This document shows, piece by piece, positions 1 to 7,480 of a stretch of DNA of 64,000 nt. Each line of letters begins with the position of its first letter. Position 1 is the stretch's first letter. The stretch is from Kumtagia ephedrae. GTDB lineage: Bacteria; Pseudomonadota; Alphaproteobacteria; Rhizobiales; Rhizobiaceae. Location: the NCBI RefSeq assembly GCF_003012745.1, contig NZ_PXYK01000027.1, positions 1-64,000 on the forward strand, read 5' to 3'. A model generated the notes under the pieces. It saw only the letters and a list, made by a program, of their open reading frames with translations. It was not told the origin of the DNA and searched no databases. A program made the position numbers and the translations under genes.

Positions 1-2
1 TC

Positions 3-410
3 GACCACCCAAGCTTCACCGAGCGGGCGCCGAAACTCGGCGGGCTGATCGAGTTCTACCGCTCGCCGGCGCGGCTGCAATGGTCGCCGACCGGCACCAA
101 CGTGCCGGACTATCCGAAGCTGGCGCAATTGTGGTGGCAGGCGATCGGCGACGCCTCGTCGGGGGCCAAGAGCGCGCAGGAGGCGATGGATTCGCTGTGC
201 GCCGAGCAGGAGAAGGTGCTCGGCCGCCTCGAGCGCGCCGGCGTGCTCGGCGACACCGGCCCCAAACTCGCCGACGAGCACGACCTCGCCTACTGGAACG
301 CCGAAGCCGTCAAGGCCGGCAACCTCGCACCCCAGCTCAAGATCGACAACGAGAAGGAAAAGCCCATCACCGTCAACTATGACGAACTGGTGAAGAGCTG
401 GTCGAAATAG
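3..410 (+). CDS. Extracellular solute-binding protein, C-terminal part (sugar/polyol ABC transporter)
   Basis: The window opens inside this gene; only the last 135 residues are present. They are rich in short amphipathic helices and end in a conserved-looking tail (YDELVKSWSK) that resembles the C-terminus of the large family-1 binding proteins for glycerol and related polyols. The role would be periplasmic capture of substrate for a sugar/polyol ABC importer; the permeases and ATPase are not in the window and should lie to the left or elsewhere. The same strand continues, after a 550-base gap, into the aldolase gene, so it probably belongs to the same catabolic locus. Family assignment is from the tail only, so the substrate is unknown. 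Confidence 0.7.
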   Translation, partial: DHPSFTERAPKLGGLIEFYRSPARLQWSPTGTNVPDYPKLAQLWWQAIGDASSGAKSAQEAMDSLCAEQEKVLGRLERAGVLGDTGPKLADEHDLAYWNAEAVKAGNLAPQLKIDNEKEKPITVNYDELVKSWSK

Positions 411-423
411 GCTGCTCCATGAG

Positions 424-447
424 TGGGGGCGGCTTCAGCCGCTCCCG
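424..447 (+). terminator. Weak terminator-like hairpin after the binding-protein gene
   Basis: A G-rich run, a GGC-TTCA-GCC type hairpin and a C-rich run form an imperfect stem 13 bases after the stop codon. No T-run follows, so this may only be a processing or 3'-protecting stem. Confidence 0.3.
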
Positions 448-487
448 CTCTGGACATCGTTCTGCTCCGCCGGGCGTGTCGCTGCCG

Positions 488-672
488 CCACGGCATGGAT
501 CCTATGGTCTCCGCGACGGACCTTCGGTCCTGCTCCGCCATAGGATGACGAAGGCAATGGGGTTCACAGCCAATCGCCAACGCTGGAGATTGGCGGAAAC
601 GCCCTTCACTTCATTATCCTGGGCGAAGCAGGACCGTAGGTCCGTCGCGGAGACCATAGGATCCATGCCGCG
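488..672. repeat. Long inverted repeat (46-bp arms) in the intergenic region
   Basis: The left arm, 494-539, and the right arm, 622-667, are reverse complements with only a few mismatches; weaker similarity extends about 10 bases beyond both arms. Each arm carries its own small palindrome (GGACCTTCGGTCC or GGACCGTAGGTCC). The spacer is about 80 bases and has no convincing ORF. The layout matches non-coding palindromic elements dispersed in Mesorhizobium genomes. No transposase is present, so it would be a non-autonomous or structural repeat. The transcript could fold into a long hairpin separating the binding-protein gene from the aldolase gene. Confidence 0.75.
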
Positions 673-723
673 CCGGTGACGAAACGCTCCAGCGGCTCAG
701 GATGCCGCCAGGTGGCAAGTATC

Positions 724-742
724 ATAAAATTATTTTCCAAAT
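724..742. promoter_or_regulatory. AT-rich motif, candidate RpiR operator 1
   Basis: ATAAAATTATTTTCCAAAT stands out in a very GC-rich background and recurs almost unchanged at 853-871, upstream of the aldolase gene. Related GAAA-N6-TTTC style sites lie in the RpiR/E1 intergenic region. Assignment to the RpiR regulator is an inference from position and repetition. Confidence 0.45.
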
Positions 743-852
743 GTGCGTGAGCGGGCGTGCTCCTGGCAATGTCCTATAGAAGGATAGAAGTGAGTCCGAC
801 ACATACCCCTTATCCAACTTTGCTTTCGCCGATCCTCCATCGTATCCAAGAC

Positions 853-871
853 AAGAAAATTATTTACAAAA
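853..871. promoter_or_regulatory. AT-rich motif, candidate RpiR operator 2
   Basis: AAGAAAATTATTTACAAAA, a near copy of the motif at 724-742, ends about 95 bases before the aldolase start. Two copies upstream of one transcription unit suggest cooperative binding of a regulator, most simply the locally encoded RpiR protein. Confidence 0.45.
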
Positions 872-964
872 CACACTCGTTTGTCTAGGAGAGGACCGGG
901 GCTGCAACGGCTTTCGCGCCGGAACCGCGGCGCAACGACAACCACCTGACCGGGGATGGACACC

Positions 965-1852
965 ATGGCACTCGTGACGATGGGGCCGCTGCTGAAGCGC
1001 GCGCAGGCGGCACGCTACGGCATCGCCGCCTTCAACATGATCGACTACAACAGCGCCCGTTCGATCGTCGAGGGCGCGGCCGCGCTCGATGCGCCGATCA
1101 TCGTCCAGGTCTCGGTCAAGACGATCAAGCACTGGGGCTACAAGGCGATCGCCGGCTGGGTGCGCATGCTGGCCGACGACGTCGACGTGCCGGTGGCGCT
1201 GCATCTCGACCATTGCAGCGACGCCGATGTCATCCGCCGCTGCATCGACGCCGGCTGGACCTCCGTCATGTTCGACGGCTCGGCGCTGCCGTTCGCCGAG
1301 AACCGGGCGCGCTCGCAGGAGATTTATCGCATGACCGAGGCGGCGGGCGTCGGGCTGGAGGCCGAGATCGGCGCCATCGGCGGCGTCGAGGACGACAAGT
1401 TCGTGGCCGAGGATGCGGCGATCCTCGCCGACTACGACGAATGCGTGGCGTTCGTGAAGGACATGCCGAACCTCGCGGTGTTCGCGCCGGCGATCGGCAC
1501 GGCGCACGGCTTCTACAAGGGCCAGCCGAAGATCGCCTACGACCTTCTGGCGCGGATAACCGCGGCGGTTCCCATCCCGATCGCGCTGCATGGCGGCACT
1601 GGCCTCAGCCAGGAGCAGTTCGACCGCTGCATCGCCAATGGCTGCGCCAAGGTCAACATCTCCACCATGCACAAGCATCGCTTCATCGAGGGCTTTGTCG
1701 GCGTGCGGACCGAGAAGCCGAAACTGGAGGAGCCGCTGCCCTTCATCGCCGGCCAGTACGAGGCGATGAAGAAGGACGTGCTCGACATGATCAGGGCCTT
1801 CGGCTCGGCCGGCAGGGCGGCACATGCGGCGGGCCTGGAGGCCCGGCCGTGA
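965..1852 (+). CDS. Class II fructose-bisphosphate/ketose-bisphosphate aldolase
   Basis: A zinc-dependent aldolase of about 295 residues, the usual length for the Fba/GatY/KbaY family. The N-terminus has the family opening (KRAQAARYGIAAFNMIDYN). The middle shows HLDHCSD, whose histidine is a zinc ligand with the catalytic Asp nearby, then FDGSALPFAEN and AEIGAIGG, and later LHGGTGLS with another zinc-ligand His and the phosphate-binding glycines. It would split or form a ketose (bis)phosphate, giving dihydroxyacetone phosphate and an aldehyde in the cytoplasm. The start ATG at 965 follows a purine-rich GGGG stretch; an in-frame ATG at 956 is possible. The stop overlaps the next gene by one base (TGATG), so the two are translationally coupled. 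The sugar substrate cannot be read from sequence. Confidence 0.88.
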   Translation: MALVTMGPLLKRAQAARYGIAAFNMIDYNSARSIVEGAAALDAPIIVQVSVKTIKHWGYKAIAGWVRMLADDVDVPVALHLDHCSDADVIRRCIDAGWTSVMFDGSALPFAENRARSQEIYRMTEAAGVGLEAEIGAIGGVEDDKFVAEDAAILADYDECVAFVKDMPNLAVFAPAIGTAHGFYKGQPKIAYDLLARITAAVPIPIALHGGTGLSQEQFDRCIANGCAKVNISTMHKHRFIEGFVGVRTEKPKLEEPLPFIAGQYEAMKKDVLDMIRAFGSAGRAAHAAGLEARP

Positions 1853-2565
1853 TGCAGGCGCTGATCTTCGACTGCGACGGCGTGCTCGTCGACACCGAAC
1901 GCGACGGCCATCGCATCGCCTTCAACCAGGCCTTCGCCGAGCTCGGCCTGGGTACCGAGTGGAGCGTCGCGCGCTATGGCGAGCTGCTGACGACGGCGGG
2001 CGGCAAGGAGCGCATGCGCCGTCATTTCGACGAGACGGGATGGCCGGCTGGACATCCGGACAGGGATGCGCTGATCGCGGCGATCCACCGGCTGAAGACC
2101 GACATCTTCATGCGCCTCATCCGCACCGGCGAACTGCCGCTCAGGCCGGGCATCCGGCGCATCGTCGACGAGGCGATTGCCGCCGGCATCACGCTGGCGG
2201 TCTGCTCGACCTCCAACGAGAAGGCCGTGCAGGCGGTGGTCGACGTCATGCTGGGGCCGGACCGGTCGGAGAGGATTGCCGTCTTTGCCGGCGACGCCGT
2301 CGCCGCCAAGAAACCTGCGCCCGACATCTACGATCTGGCGGCGACGACGCTCGGCCTGACGCCGTCGCGCTGCCTGGTGGTCGAGGACAGCAACAACGGC
2401 CTCAGCGCCGCCAAGGCGGCCGGCATGCGCTGCATCGTCACCGTGTCGTCCTATACGGGCGCGGAGGATTTTTCGCGCGCCGACCGGGTCGTGCCGGATC
2501 TCGACGCCGGCGGGATCGATATCGCCGTGTGCCGGGCGCTGGTCGAGGAACCGGCTGCCGCCTGA
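1852..2565 (+). CDS. HAD-superfamily phosphatase, CbbY/phosphoglycolate phosphatase type
   Basis: A 237-residue HAD hydrolase. Motif I is FDCDGVLVDTE at the N-terminus (nucleophile and acid/base aspartates), motif II is the CSTSNEKAV region, motif III is the lysine in AAKKPAPDIY, and motif IV is VVEDSNNGLSAAKAAGM. It has the C1 helical cap typical of the CbbY and beta-phosphoglucomutase group. It dephosphorylates or isomerises a small sugar phosphate. Coupling to the aldolase (one-base overlap) suggests that it removes phosphate from an aldolase substrate or product, or detoxifies a side product such as phosphoglycolate. The exact substrate is unknown. Confidence 0.85.
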   Translation: MQALIFDCDGVLVDTERDGHRIAFNQAFAELGLGTEWSVARYGELLTTAGGKERMRRHFDETGWPAGHPDRDALIAAIHRLKTDIFMRLIRTGELPLRPGIRRIVDEAIAAGITLAVCSTSNEKAVQAVVDVMLGPDRSERIAVFAGDAVAAKKPAPDIYDLAATTLGLTPSRCLVVEDSNNGLSAAKAAGMRCIVTVSSYTGAEDFSRADRVVPDLDAGGIDIAVCRALVEEPAAA

Positions 2566-2634
2566 GGTCGCTCGTCAGGGTGGCCGTCGGGCTTGTGCCC
2601 TTCGGGCTCAAGCGGCGATTGCAGATGCGGCGTT

Positions 2635-2791
2635 CCCCCTCTCCGTCTCGCCCTACGGGCTCGACACCTCTCCCCCACTTGCGTGGGGGCGAGGAACCCA
2701 GGCTGGAGGAGCGCCGCCTTCGCGGCAGCGGTTCCTCGCCCCACGAATGTGGGGAGAGGTGTCGAGGGCGAAGCCCGAGACGGAGAGGGGG
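2635..2791. repeat. Palindromic intergenic repeat (about 62-bp arms)
   Basis: The left arm, 2635-2698, and the right arm, 2730-2791, are nearly perfect reverse complements; the outer ends are the CCCCCTCTCCG / CGGAGAGGGGG pair. The left arm contains an internal hairpin (CCCCCACTTGCGTGGGGG). The spacer is about 30 bases. It lies between convergent genes, so its hairpin could also end transcription from both sides. A related half-element is found at 52608-52665. Confidence 0.75.
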
Positions 2792-2844
2792 AGCGCCATT
2801 GCCAAAATAGCCACGGCTCCGGACCCCGCGGCGCCGGCGCCGTC

Positions 2845-3756
2845 TCAGCCGGTCTTGCCGCCGCGCCGGCGATAGCGCCTTTCCAGGGCCGCGCCGGTGG
2901 TGCGCAGGCCTTGGGCGGTTCGTTCGCCCGTGCGGAACAGCGTCGCGACATAGAGCAGGTCGATCAGGAAGAGCTGGCTGAGACGGCCCTCCAGGAAGTC
3001 GCCGTGCAGCGGCACGAGCTGATGGCCGGCGCTCCAGGTGATCAGGGCGACCGTGCCGGCGCTGGCCACGTCCGAGGCGGCGTTGCTGGTGATGGCGATC
3101 GTCGTCGCGCCATTGTCGCGGGCCAGAACCAGCGCGTCGGCGACCGTCTCGGTGGTTCCGGTGTGCGAGACGCCGACCATCACGTCGCCCGCCTGCAGCG
3201 TCGCCGCGACGATCGTCTGCGTATAGCCGTCGCGATAGCTGGTCGCATCGAGGCCGGCCTTCATGAACAGATGCGCCGCCTCGTCGCAGATCGCGGCGGC
3301 GCCGCCGACGCCGACGAAGACGATCTTGCGCGCCTTCCGCAAGGCCTCGACCGCGAGCTCCAGCCGGTGCGCGTCGAGCATGCGCTGCGTGCCGTCGAGG
3401 CCGGCCATCAGCAGCGAGGCGAGCTTGCCGCTGGTGCTGACAAGCGAGTCGGTCTCGTCGATCTCCAGCGGCAGGTTGACGAAGGCGCTGCGGTTGCGCG
3501 TTCCCTCGGCCAGCGACAGCTTCATGTCGGGGTAGCCGCCATAGCCGAGCGCGCGGCTGACGCGGCTGATCGTCGCCTCGCTGACGCCGAGGGTACGGCC
3601 GAGCTCGGTGATCGAGCTGTCGAGGCGCTTGTCGGAATTGTTGCGCAGGAAGTCGGCGACGATGCGCTCGGACTTGCGCAGCGTGCCGTAACGCTCCTGG
3701 ATGCGCTCGAGGAGGTCGCTATGCCTGAGATCAGGGGTCGAGGGCGTGTCCGTCAT
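2845..3756 (-). CDS. RpiR/MurR-family transcriptional regulator with SIS domain
   Basis: A 303-residue repressor-type protein. Residues about 15-90 form the RpiR helix-turn-helix (LGVSEATISRVSRALGYGGYPD). Residues about 125-270 form a SIS sugar-phosphate-binding domain with GVGGAAAICDEAAHLFMKAG and VGVSHTGTTETV, whose serines and threonines bind phosphosugars. The family senses a sugar-phosphate intermediate of the pathway it controls. It is divergent from the E1-E2-E3 operon and convergent with the aldolase/HAD pair, and AT-rich candidate operators lie upstream of both. The C-terminal end is basic (RRYRRRGGKTG). Confidence 0.9.
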   Translation of the reverse strand: MTDTPSTPDLRHSDLLERIQERYGTLRKSERIVADFLRNNSDKRLDSSITELGRTLGVSEATISRVSRALGYGGYPDMKLSLAEGTRNRSAFVNLPLEIDETDSLVSTSGKLASLLMAGLDGTQRMLDAHRLELAVEALRKARKIVFVGVGGAAAICDEAAHLFMKAGLDATSYRDGYTQTIVAATLQAGDVMVGVSHTGTTETVADALVLARDNGATTIAITSNAASDVASAGTVALITWSAGHQLVPLHGDFLEGRLSQLFLIDLLYVATLFRTGERTAQGLRTTGAALERRYRRRGGKTG

Positions 3757-3825
3757 GCGCGCTTCGTCATGTCAGAGGGCGCCGCAAACGGCGGCATGGG
3801 CCGCTAACTATCATCTCTATCTGTA

Positions 3826-3840
3826 GAAGAAAAGTTTACC
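3826..3840. promoter_or_regulatory. Candidate RpiR operator 3
   Basis: GAAGAAAAGTTTACC lies 70 bases upstream of the RpiR start codon, where an autoregulatory site would be expected. It is the weakest match to the group. Confidence 0.35.
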
Positions 3841-3950
3841 CGCAATCGGTCGACGCGTCGGCGCCGGCGGCCAGCCGGGGGCGATGCGGCGCCGGCGGGA
3901 TGGCGTTGGCGTCCCCTTCGGGTGGATGCGACGAATGTGAGACGGTGTCT

Positions 3951-3965
3951 GAAAGAAATTTTCCG
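3951..3965. promoter_or_regulatory. Candidate RpiR operator 4
   Basis: GAAAGAAATTTTCCG is a near-palindrome close to the GGAA-N6-TTCC pattern reported for a rhizobial RpiR protein (IolR). It lies midway between the divergent genes. Confidence 0.4.
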
Positions 3966-4132
3966 AATTGTCCGCGCTCCAAGATGAGCGGTCCGGCGCC
4001 TTGCCCTTCGGATGCATGCTTCTCGGCGACGATTTTCCGATTTGAGGGGCCATAAAAAGTAACGTCTATAGTCTGTTAACGGGTTTCTTCTGGTGTGCCG
4101 GCAAGGTGGTCGGGGATATGGTCCGCAATCTT

Positions 4133-4148
4133 GAAGAAAATTTTCTCG
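4133..4148. promoter_or_regulatory. Candidate RpiR operator 5
   Basis: GAAGAAAATTTTCTCG is a palindrome-like site (GAAAATTTTC core) 70 bases before the E1 alpha start, a good place for repression of the dehydrogenase operon. Confidence 0.45.
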
Positions 4149-4217
4149 ACAAGGCGAGGGTGGAATGTTAGGCAGGTTTCCATCGGAAAATCATGGAAAT
4201 CCGGGGAGTGAGCATCC

Positions 4218-5204
4218 ATGTCAGCGCAGGCCAGCAAGGCGAACGCCCCTTCGCGGGCGCTTCTGGAAAAACTTTTCAGGACGGCCTACAAGATCCGCGT
4301 TTTCGAGACCGAGGGCATCAAGCTCTACCGCCAGGGCCTGATCCGTGGCTATTTCCACCCCTATCTCGGCCAGGAGGGCATCGCCACCGGCGTCTGCGCG
4401 GCGCTGAGCGAGGGTGACTTCATCGCCTCCACCCATCGCGGCCACGGCCACTGCATCGCCTGGGGCGCGGACGTCAACCGCATGGTGGCCGAGCTGCTGC
4501 AGAAGGAGAGCGGCTATTGCCGCGGCTATGGCGGGTCGATGCACATCGCCGACATCAGCGCCGGCAATCTCGGCGCCAACGGCATCGTCGGCGCCGGCAC
4601 GCCGCTCGGCGTCGGCGCCGCGCTCGCCGCGCAAATCAAGGGTTCCGATGCGGTGACCGTCACCTTCACCACCGACGGCGCCTCCAACAACGGCACCTTC
4701 CTGGAATCGCTGAACCTCGCCGCCATCTGGAACCTCGCCTTCGTGCTGGTCATCGAGAACAACCAGTACGCGGTGTCGACCCGCATCGAGGAATCGACCC
4801 GCGAGGTCGAGCTCTACAAGCGCGGCCTCAGCATCGGCGTCGAGAGCCACCAGGTGGACGGCAACGACCCGCTCGCCGTCTACAACCTGACGCAGCAGGC
4901 GGTGGAGAAGTGCCGCCGCGGCGAGGGGCCTATCCTGATCGAGGCCAAGACCTACCGCCACATGGGCCACCATGTGAACGACCCCGGCAAGTACATGCCG
5001 GCCGACCGGCTCGCCTATTACAAGGAGCGCGACCCCGTCGACCGCGCCCGCAACGCGCTGGTCGAGATGGCCGATGTCGACAAGGCGGAGATCGACGCGA
5101 TCGAGAGCGAGATCAGGCAGGAGTTCGAGGACGCCGTCGTGTTCTCGAAGGCGAGCCGCGAGATCTCGCTCGCCGAGTTCCGCGAATTCGTCGAAGCCTA
5201 CTGA
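4218..5204 (+). CDS. Thiamine-diphosphate dehydrogenase E1 component, alpha subunit (acetoin/2-oxo acid dehydrogenase type)
   Basis: A 328-residue E1 alpha subunit, normal length for AcoA/PdhA proteins. Seen features are the substrate/ThDP histidine motif STHRGHGHCIAWG (about 71-83), the active-site loop GYGGSMHIAD (103-112), and the ThDP/Mg motif TTDGASNNG ending in ENN (about 151-182), where the usual GDG reads TDG. With the beta subunit it would decarboxylate a 2-oxo acid or cleave an acyloin and pass the acyl group to the lipoyl arm of E2. The start is supported by GGGGAG about 10 bases upstream. Acetoin dehydrogenase is the closest complex type because of the E2 found downstream, but the neighbours (transaldolase, tetrulose-phosphate isomerases) suggest a sugar-derived ketol. 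The true substrate is unknown. Confidence 0.85.
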   Translation: MSAQASKANAPSRALLEKLFRTAYKIRVFETEGIKLYRQGLIRGYFHPYLGQEGIATGVCAALSEGDFIASTHRGHGHCIAWGADVNRMVAELLQKESGYCRGYGGSMHIADISAGNLGANGIVGAGTPLGVGAALAAQIKGSDAVTVTFTTDGASNNGTFLESLNLAAIWNLAFVLVIENNQYAVSTRIEESTREVELYKRGLSIGVESHQVDGNDPLAVYNLTQQAVEKCRRGEGPILIEAKTYRHMGHHVNDPGKYMPADRLAYYKERDPVDRARNALVEMADVDKAEIDAIESEIRQEFEDAVVFSKASREISLAEFREFVEAY

Positions 5205-5227
5205 GTTTCCGGGGAGAGAGAGCCATC

Positions 5228-6232
5228 ATGGCCAGAGAAATCATGTATCGCGATGCGCTGCGCGAGGCCATCGACGAGGAGATGGAGCGCGACGCCACGG
5301 TGTTCATCCTGGGCGAGGGCATCGCCGAGCGCGGCGGCTCCTACAAGGTCACCGAGGGCCTGCTGGCGAAATACGGGGCCAAGCGCGTGCGCGACACACC
5401 GATCGCCGAGGCCGGGATGATCGGCGTCGGCGTCGGCGCGGCGATCGCCGGCGCCCGCCCGATCGTCGAGATACTCTATATCGACTTCGCCATGCTCGGC
5501 ATGGACATGCTGGTCAACCAGGCGGCAAAATTCCGGCTGATGACCGGCGGCGACGGCCGCGTGCCCTTCGTCATGCGCACCCAGGGCGGCACCGGCGGCG
5601 GCGTCGCGGCGCAGCACTCGCAGAGCCTGGAGGCGCTGTTCTACCACATTCCGGGCCTGAAGGTGGTCATGCCGTCGACGCCGGCGGATGCCAAGGGCTT
5701 GCTGAAATACGCGCTCAGGCAGTCCGATCCGGTGATGTTCCTGGAGCACAAGCATCTCTACATGACCAAGGGCCTGGTGCCCGACGACGAGCACGTCGTC
5801 GAGTTCGGCAAGGCCGACATCAAGCGGCCGGGCAGCGACGTCACCCTGATCGCCTGGTCGAACATGGTGCCGCGCGCGCTCGAAGCCGCCGCCAAGCTGG
5901 CCGAGCAGGGCATCGAGGCGGAGGTGCTCGACCCGCGCACGCTGGTGCCGCTGGACAAGCAGGCGATCCTCGCCTCGGTTGCCAGGACCAACCGCGTGGT
6001 CATCGCGCAGGAGGCCGTGCGGCGCGGCGGCGTCGCCTCCGACATCGCCTCGATCATCCAGGAGGAGGCCTTCTTCGAACTCGACGCGCCGATCGAGATC
6101 GTCGCCGGGCTGAACATACCGATCCCGTTCAATCTGGAGCTCGAGAAGGCAAGCGTTCCGCAGGTCGACGACATCGTCGCCGCCGCCCGGCGGGCGCTGC
6201 ACGCCAAGCCGCTCGCGCTGGCCGCCGAGTGA
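5228..6232 (+). CDS. Thiamine-diphosphate dehydrogenase E1 component, beta subunit
   Basis: A 334-residue E1 beta subunit. It starts MAREIMYRDALREAIDEEM, contains the conserved ThDP-activating glutamate in the FILGEGIAERGG region, and then TPIAEAGMIGVGVGAAIAGARPIVE and MRTQGGTGGG. The C-terminal transketolase-like domain carries LDPRTLVPLD and QEAVRRGG. It forms the alpha2beta2 heterotetramer with the preceding gene, 23 bases away. The ATG at 5228 follows a good GGGGAGAGAG ribosome-binding site. Fourteen bases after its stop comes a transaldolase gene, an uncommon insertion between E1 and E2. Confidence 0.88.
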   Translation: MAREIMYRDALREAIDEEMERDATVFILGEGIAERGGSYKVTEGLLAKYGAKRVRDTPIAEAGMIGVGVGAAIAGARPIVEILYIDFAMLGMDMLVNQAAKFRLMTGGDGRVPFVMRTQGGTGGGVAAQHSQSLEALFYHIPGLKVVMPSTPADAKGLLKYALRQSDPVMFLEHKHLYMTKGLVPDDEHVVEFGKADIKRPGSDVTLIAWSNMVPRALEAAAKLAEQGIEAEVLDPRTLVPLDKQAILASVARTNRVVIAQEAVRRGGVASDIASIIQEEAFFELDAPIEIVAGLNIPIPFNLELEKASVPQVDDIVAAARRALHAKPLALAAE

Positions 6233-6246
6233 CGGGGGACACGACG

Positions 6247-7467
6247 ATGGCTCTTCATGTGCTGGAAAAGCTCGCCGCGACCAACCCCGACTGCGAGATC
6301 TGGTGGGATTCCTCGCCGCTGATCTATGCCGGCTGGAAGGCGGCCGTGCTGAAGGACGCGCCGGCGGCCAAGCGGGCGGAGTGGGAAGCGCAACTCGCCC
6401 GCCTGTTCGGCGCCGGCCACGCGGCCGAAACGGGCGAGATGGGGTTTCGCGGCGTCACCACCAACCCGCCGCTCTGCCTGCAGGCGATCCAGGCCGATCC
6501 CGCCTTCTGGGCCGACGAGATCCGCAGGCTCGCCGCGCAGAGCGAAGCCGGCGACGTCGAAGGCATCTACTGGGCGATCTATCTCGACGTGGTGCGCCGC
6601 GGCGCGGCGATGATCCGCAAGGTGTTCGACGTCTCCGGCGGAAAATACGGCTACGTCTCGGGCCAGGTCGATCCGCGCTTCGTCTCCGACGGGGCGCGCA
6701 TGCTGGAGCAGGGCCTTGAGCTTGCCGCGATCGCGCCCAACGTGATGGTGAAGATACCCGGCTCCAGGGAAGGCTACGAGGTCATCGAGGAACTGACGGC
6801 GCGCGGCATCCCGACCAACAACACGACCTCCTTCACCGTGCCGCAATATGTCGCCTGCATGGACGCAGTGTCGCGTGGGCTGGAGCGCGCCCGGGCGAAC
6901 GGCGTCGACCTGTCGCGGTGGCGCTCGGTCATCACCCACATGTCGGCCCGGCTCGGCAATGTCGGCGACCTCAAGGCGCAGGCCGAGGCGCGCGGCATCG
7001 CGCTGTCGCCCGAGGACATCATTCACGGCGAGCTGGCGGTGCTGAAGCGGGCCTACCGCTACGGCCGCGAGCGCAGCCATCCCAGCAAGATGCTGCAATG
7101 CTCGATGCGGGTCGCCGACAGCGGCCCCGGCGGCACGGCGTCGAGCTGGCACATCGCCAAGATCGCCGGCGGCGATTTCGTCTACACCTGCCCGCCCGGC
7201 TACATCGCCCAGCTCATGCAGGCCGAGGACCGCCTTCCTCCCTTCGATGCGGGCGCGATCGACGAGGACGCTCCAGCCGAAACCTTGGAGAAGCTGATGC
7301 GCATTCCGTATTTCCGCCAGGCCTATGAATTCGACGGCATGAAGCCGGAGGAGTTTTCGCGCTTCGGCGCCTTCGCCAGCACGGCGGCGGAGTTCGCGGC
7401 CGCCACCCGCAAGACGGTGGATTTCGTCGCCCAGTCGGTCGAAACCGCGCTGCGCCGCGTCGCCTGA
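6247..7467 (+). CDS. Transaldolase family protein
   Basis: A 406-residue class I aldolase-type barrel, longer than the usual 316-380-residue transaldolase. Landmarks are GVTTNPPL (70-77, the family's beta-strand signature), VMVKIPGS with the Schiff-base lysine near residue 169, and NNTTSFTVPQ (191-200, equivalent to the NLTLLFS...Q region). Known family members move a dihydroxyacetone unit between sugar phosphates (sedoheptulose 7-P/erythrose 4-P). Its placement between E1 beta and E2, with short spacing on both sides, ties it to the dehydrogenase complex; erythrose 4-phosphate made by the tetrulose isomerases downstream would be a natural co-substrate. That link is inferred. Confidence 0.85.
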   Translation: MALHVLEKLAATNPDCEIWWDSSPLIYAGWKAAVLKDAPAAKRAEWEAQLARLFGAGHAAETGEMGFRGVTTNPPLCLQAIQADPAFWADEIRRLAAQSEAGDVEGIYWAIYLDVVRRGAAMIRKVFDVSGGKYGYVSGQVDPRFVSDGARMLEQGLELAAIAPNVMVKIPGSREGYEVIEELTARGIPTNNTTSFTVPQYVACMDAVSRGLERARANGVDLSRWRSVITHMSARLGNVGDLKAQAEARGIALSPEDIIHGELAVLKRAYRYGRERSHPSKMLQCSMRVADSGPGGTASSWHIAKIAGGDFVYTCPPGYIAQLMQAEDRLPPFDAGAIDEDAPAETLEKLMRIPYFRQAYEFDGMKPEEFSRFGAFASTAAEFAAATRKTVDFVAQSVETALRRVA

Positions 7468-7480
7468 GGGAGGAACCGTC

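Larger units (their letters stand above)
3757..4217. other. Divergent promoter region between the RpiR regulator and E1 alpha
   Basis: This gene-free stretch contains at least three AT-rich candidate operators (3826-3840, 3951-3965, 4133-4148). It should hold back-to-back promoters for the regulator and the dehydrogenase operon. I cannot place -35/-10 boxes with confidence. Confidence 0.5.

Noticed and set aside
419-679. Small ORFs across the inverted repeat at 488-672
   Set aside because: They run through palindromic DNA, read differently in each arm and have no ribosome-binding site; treated as non-coding.
956-1852. Start of the aldolase at the ATG at 956
   Set aside because: The ATG at 965 gives the usual N-terminus (MALVTMGPLLKRAQ); the upstream ATG adds only three residues and sits within the ribosome-binding site.
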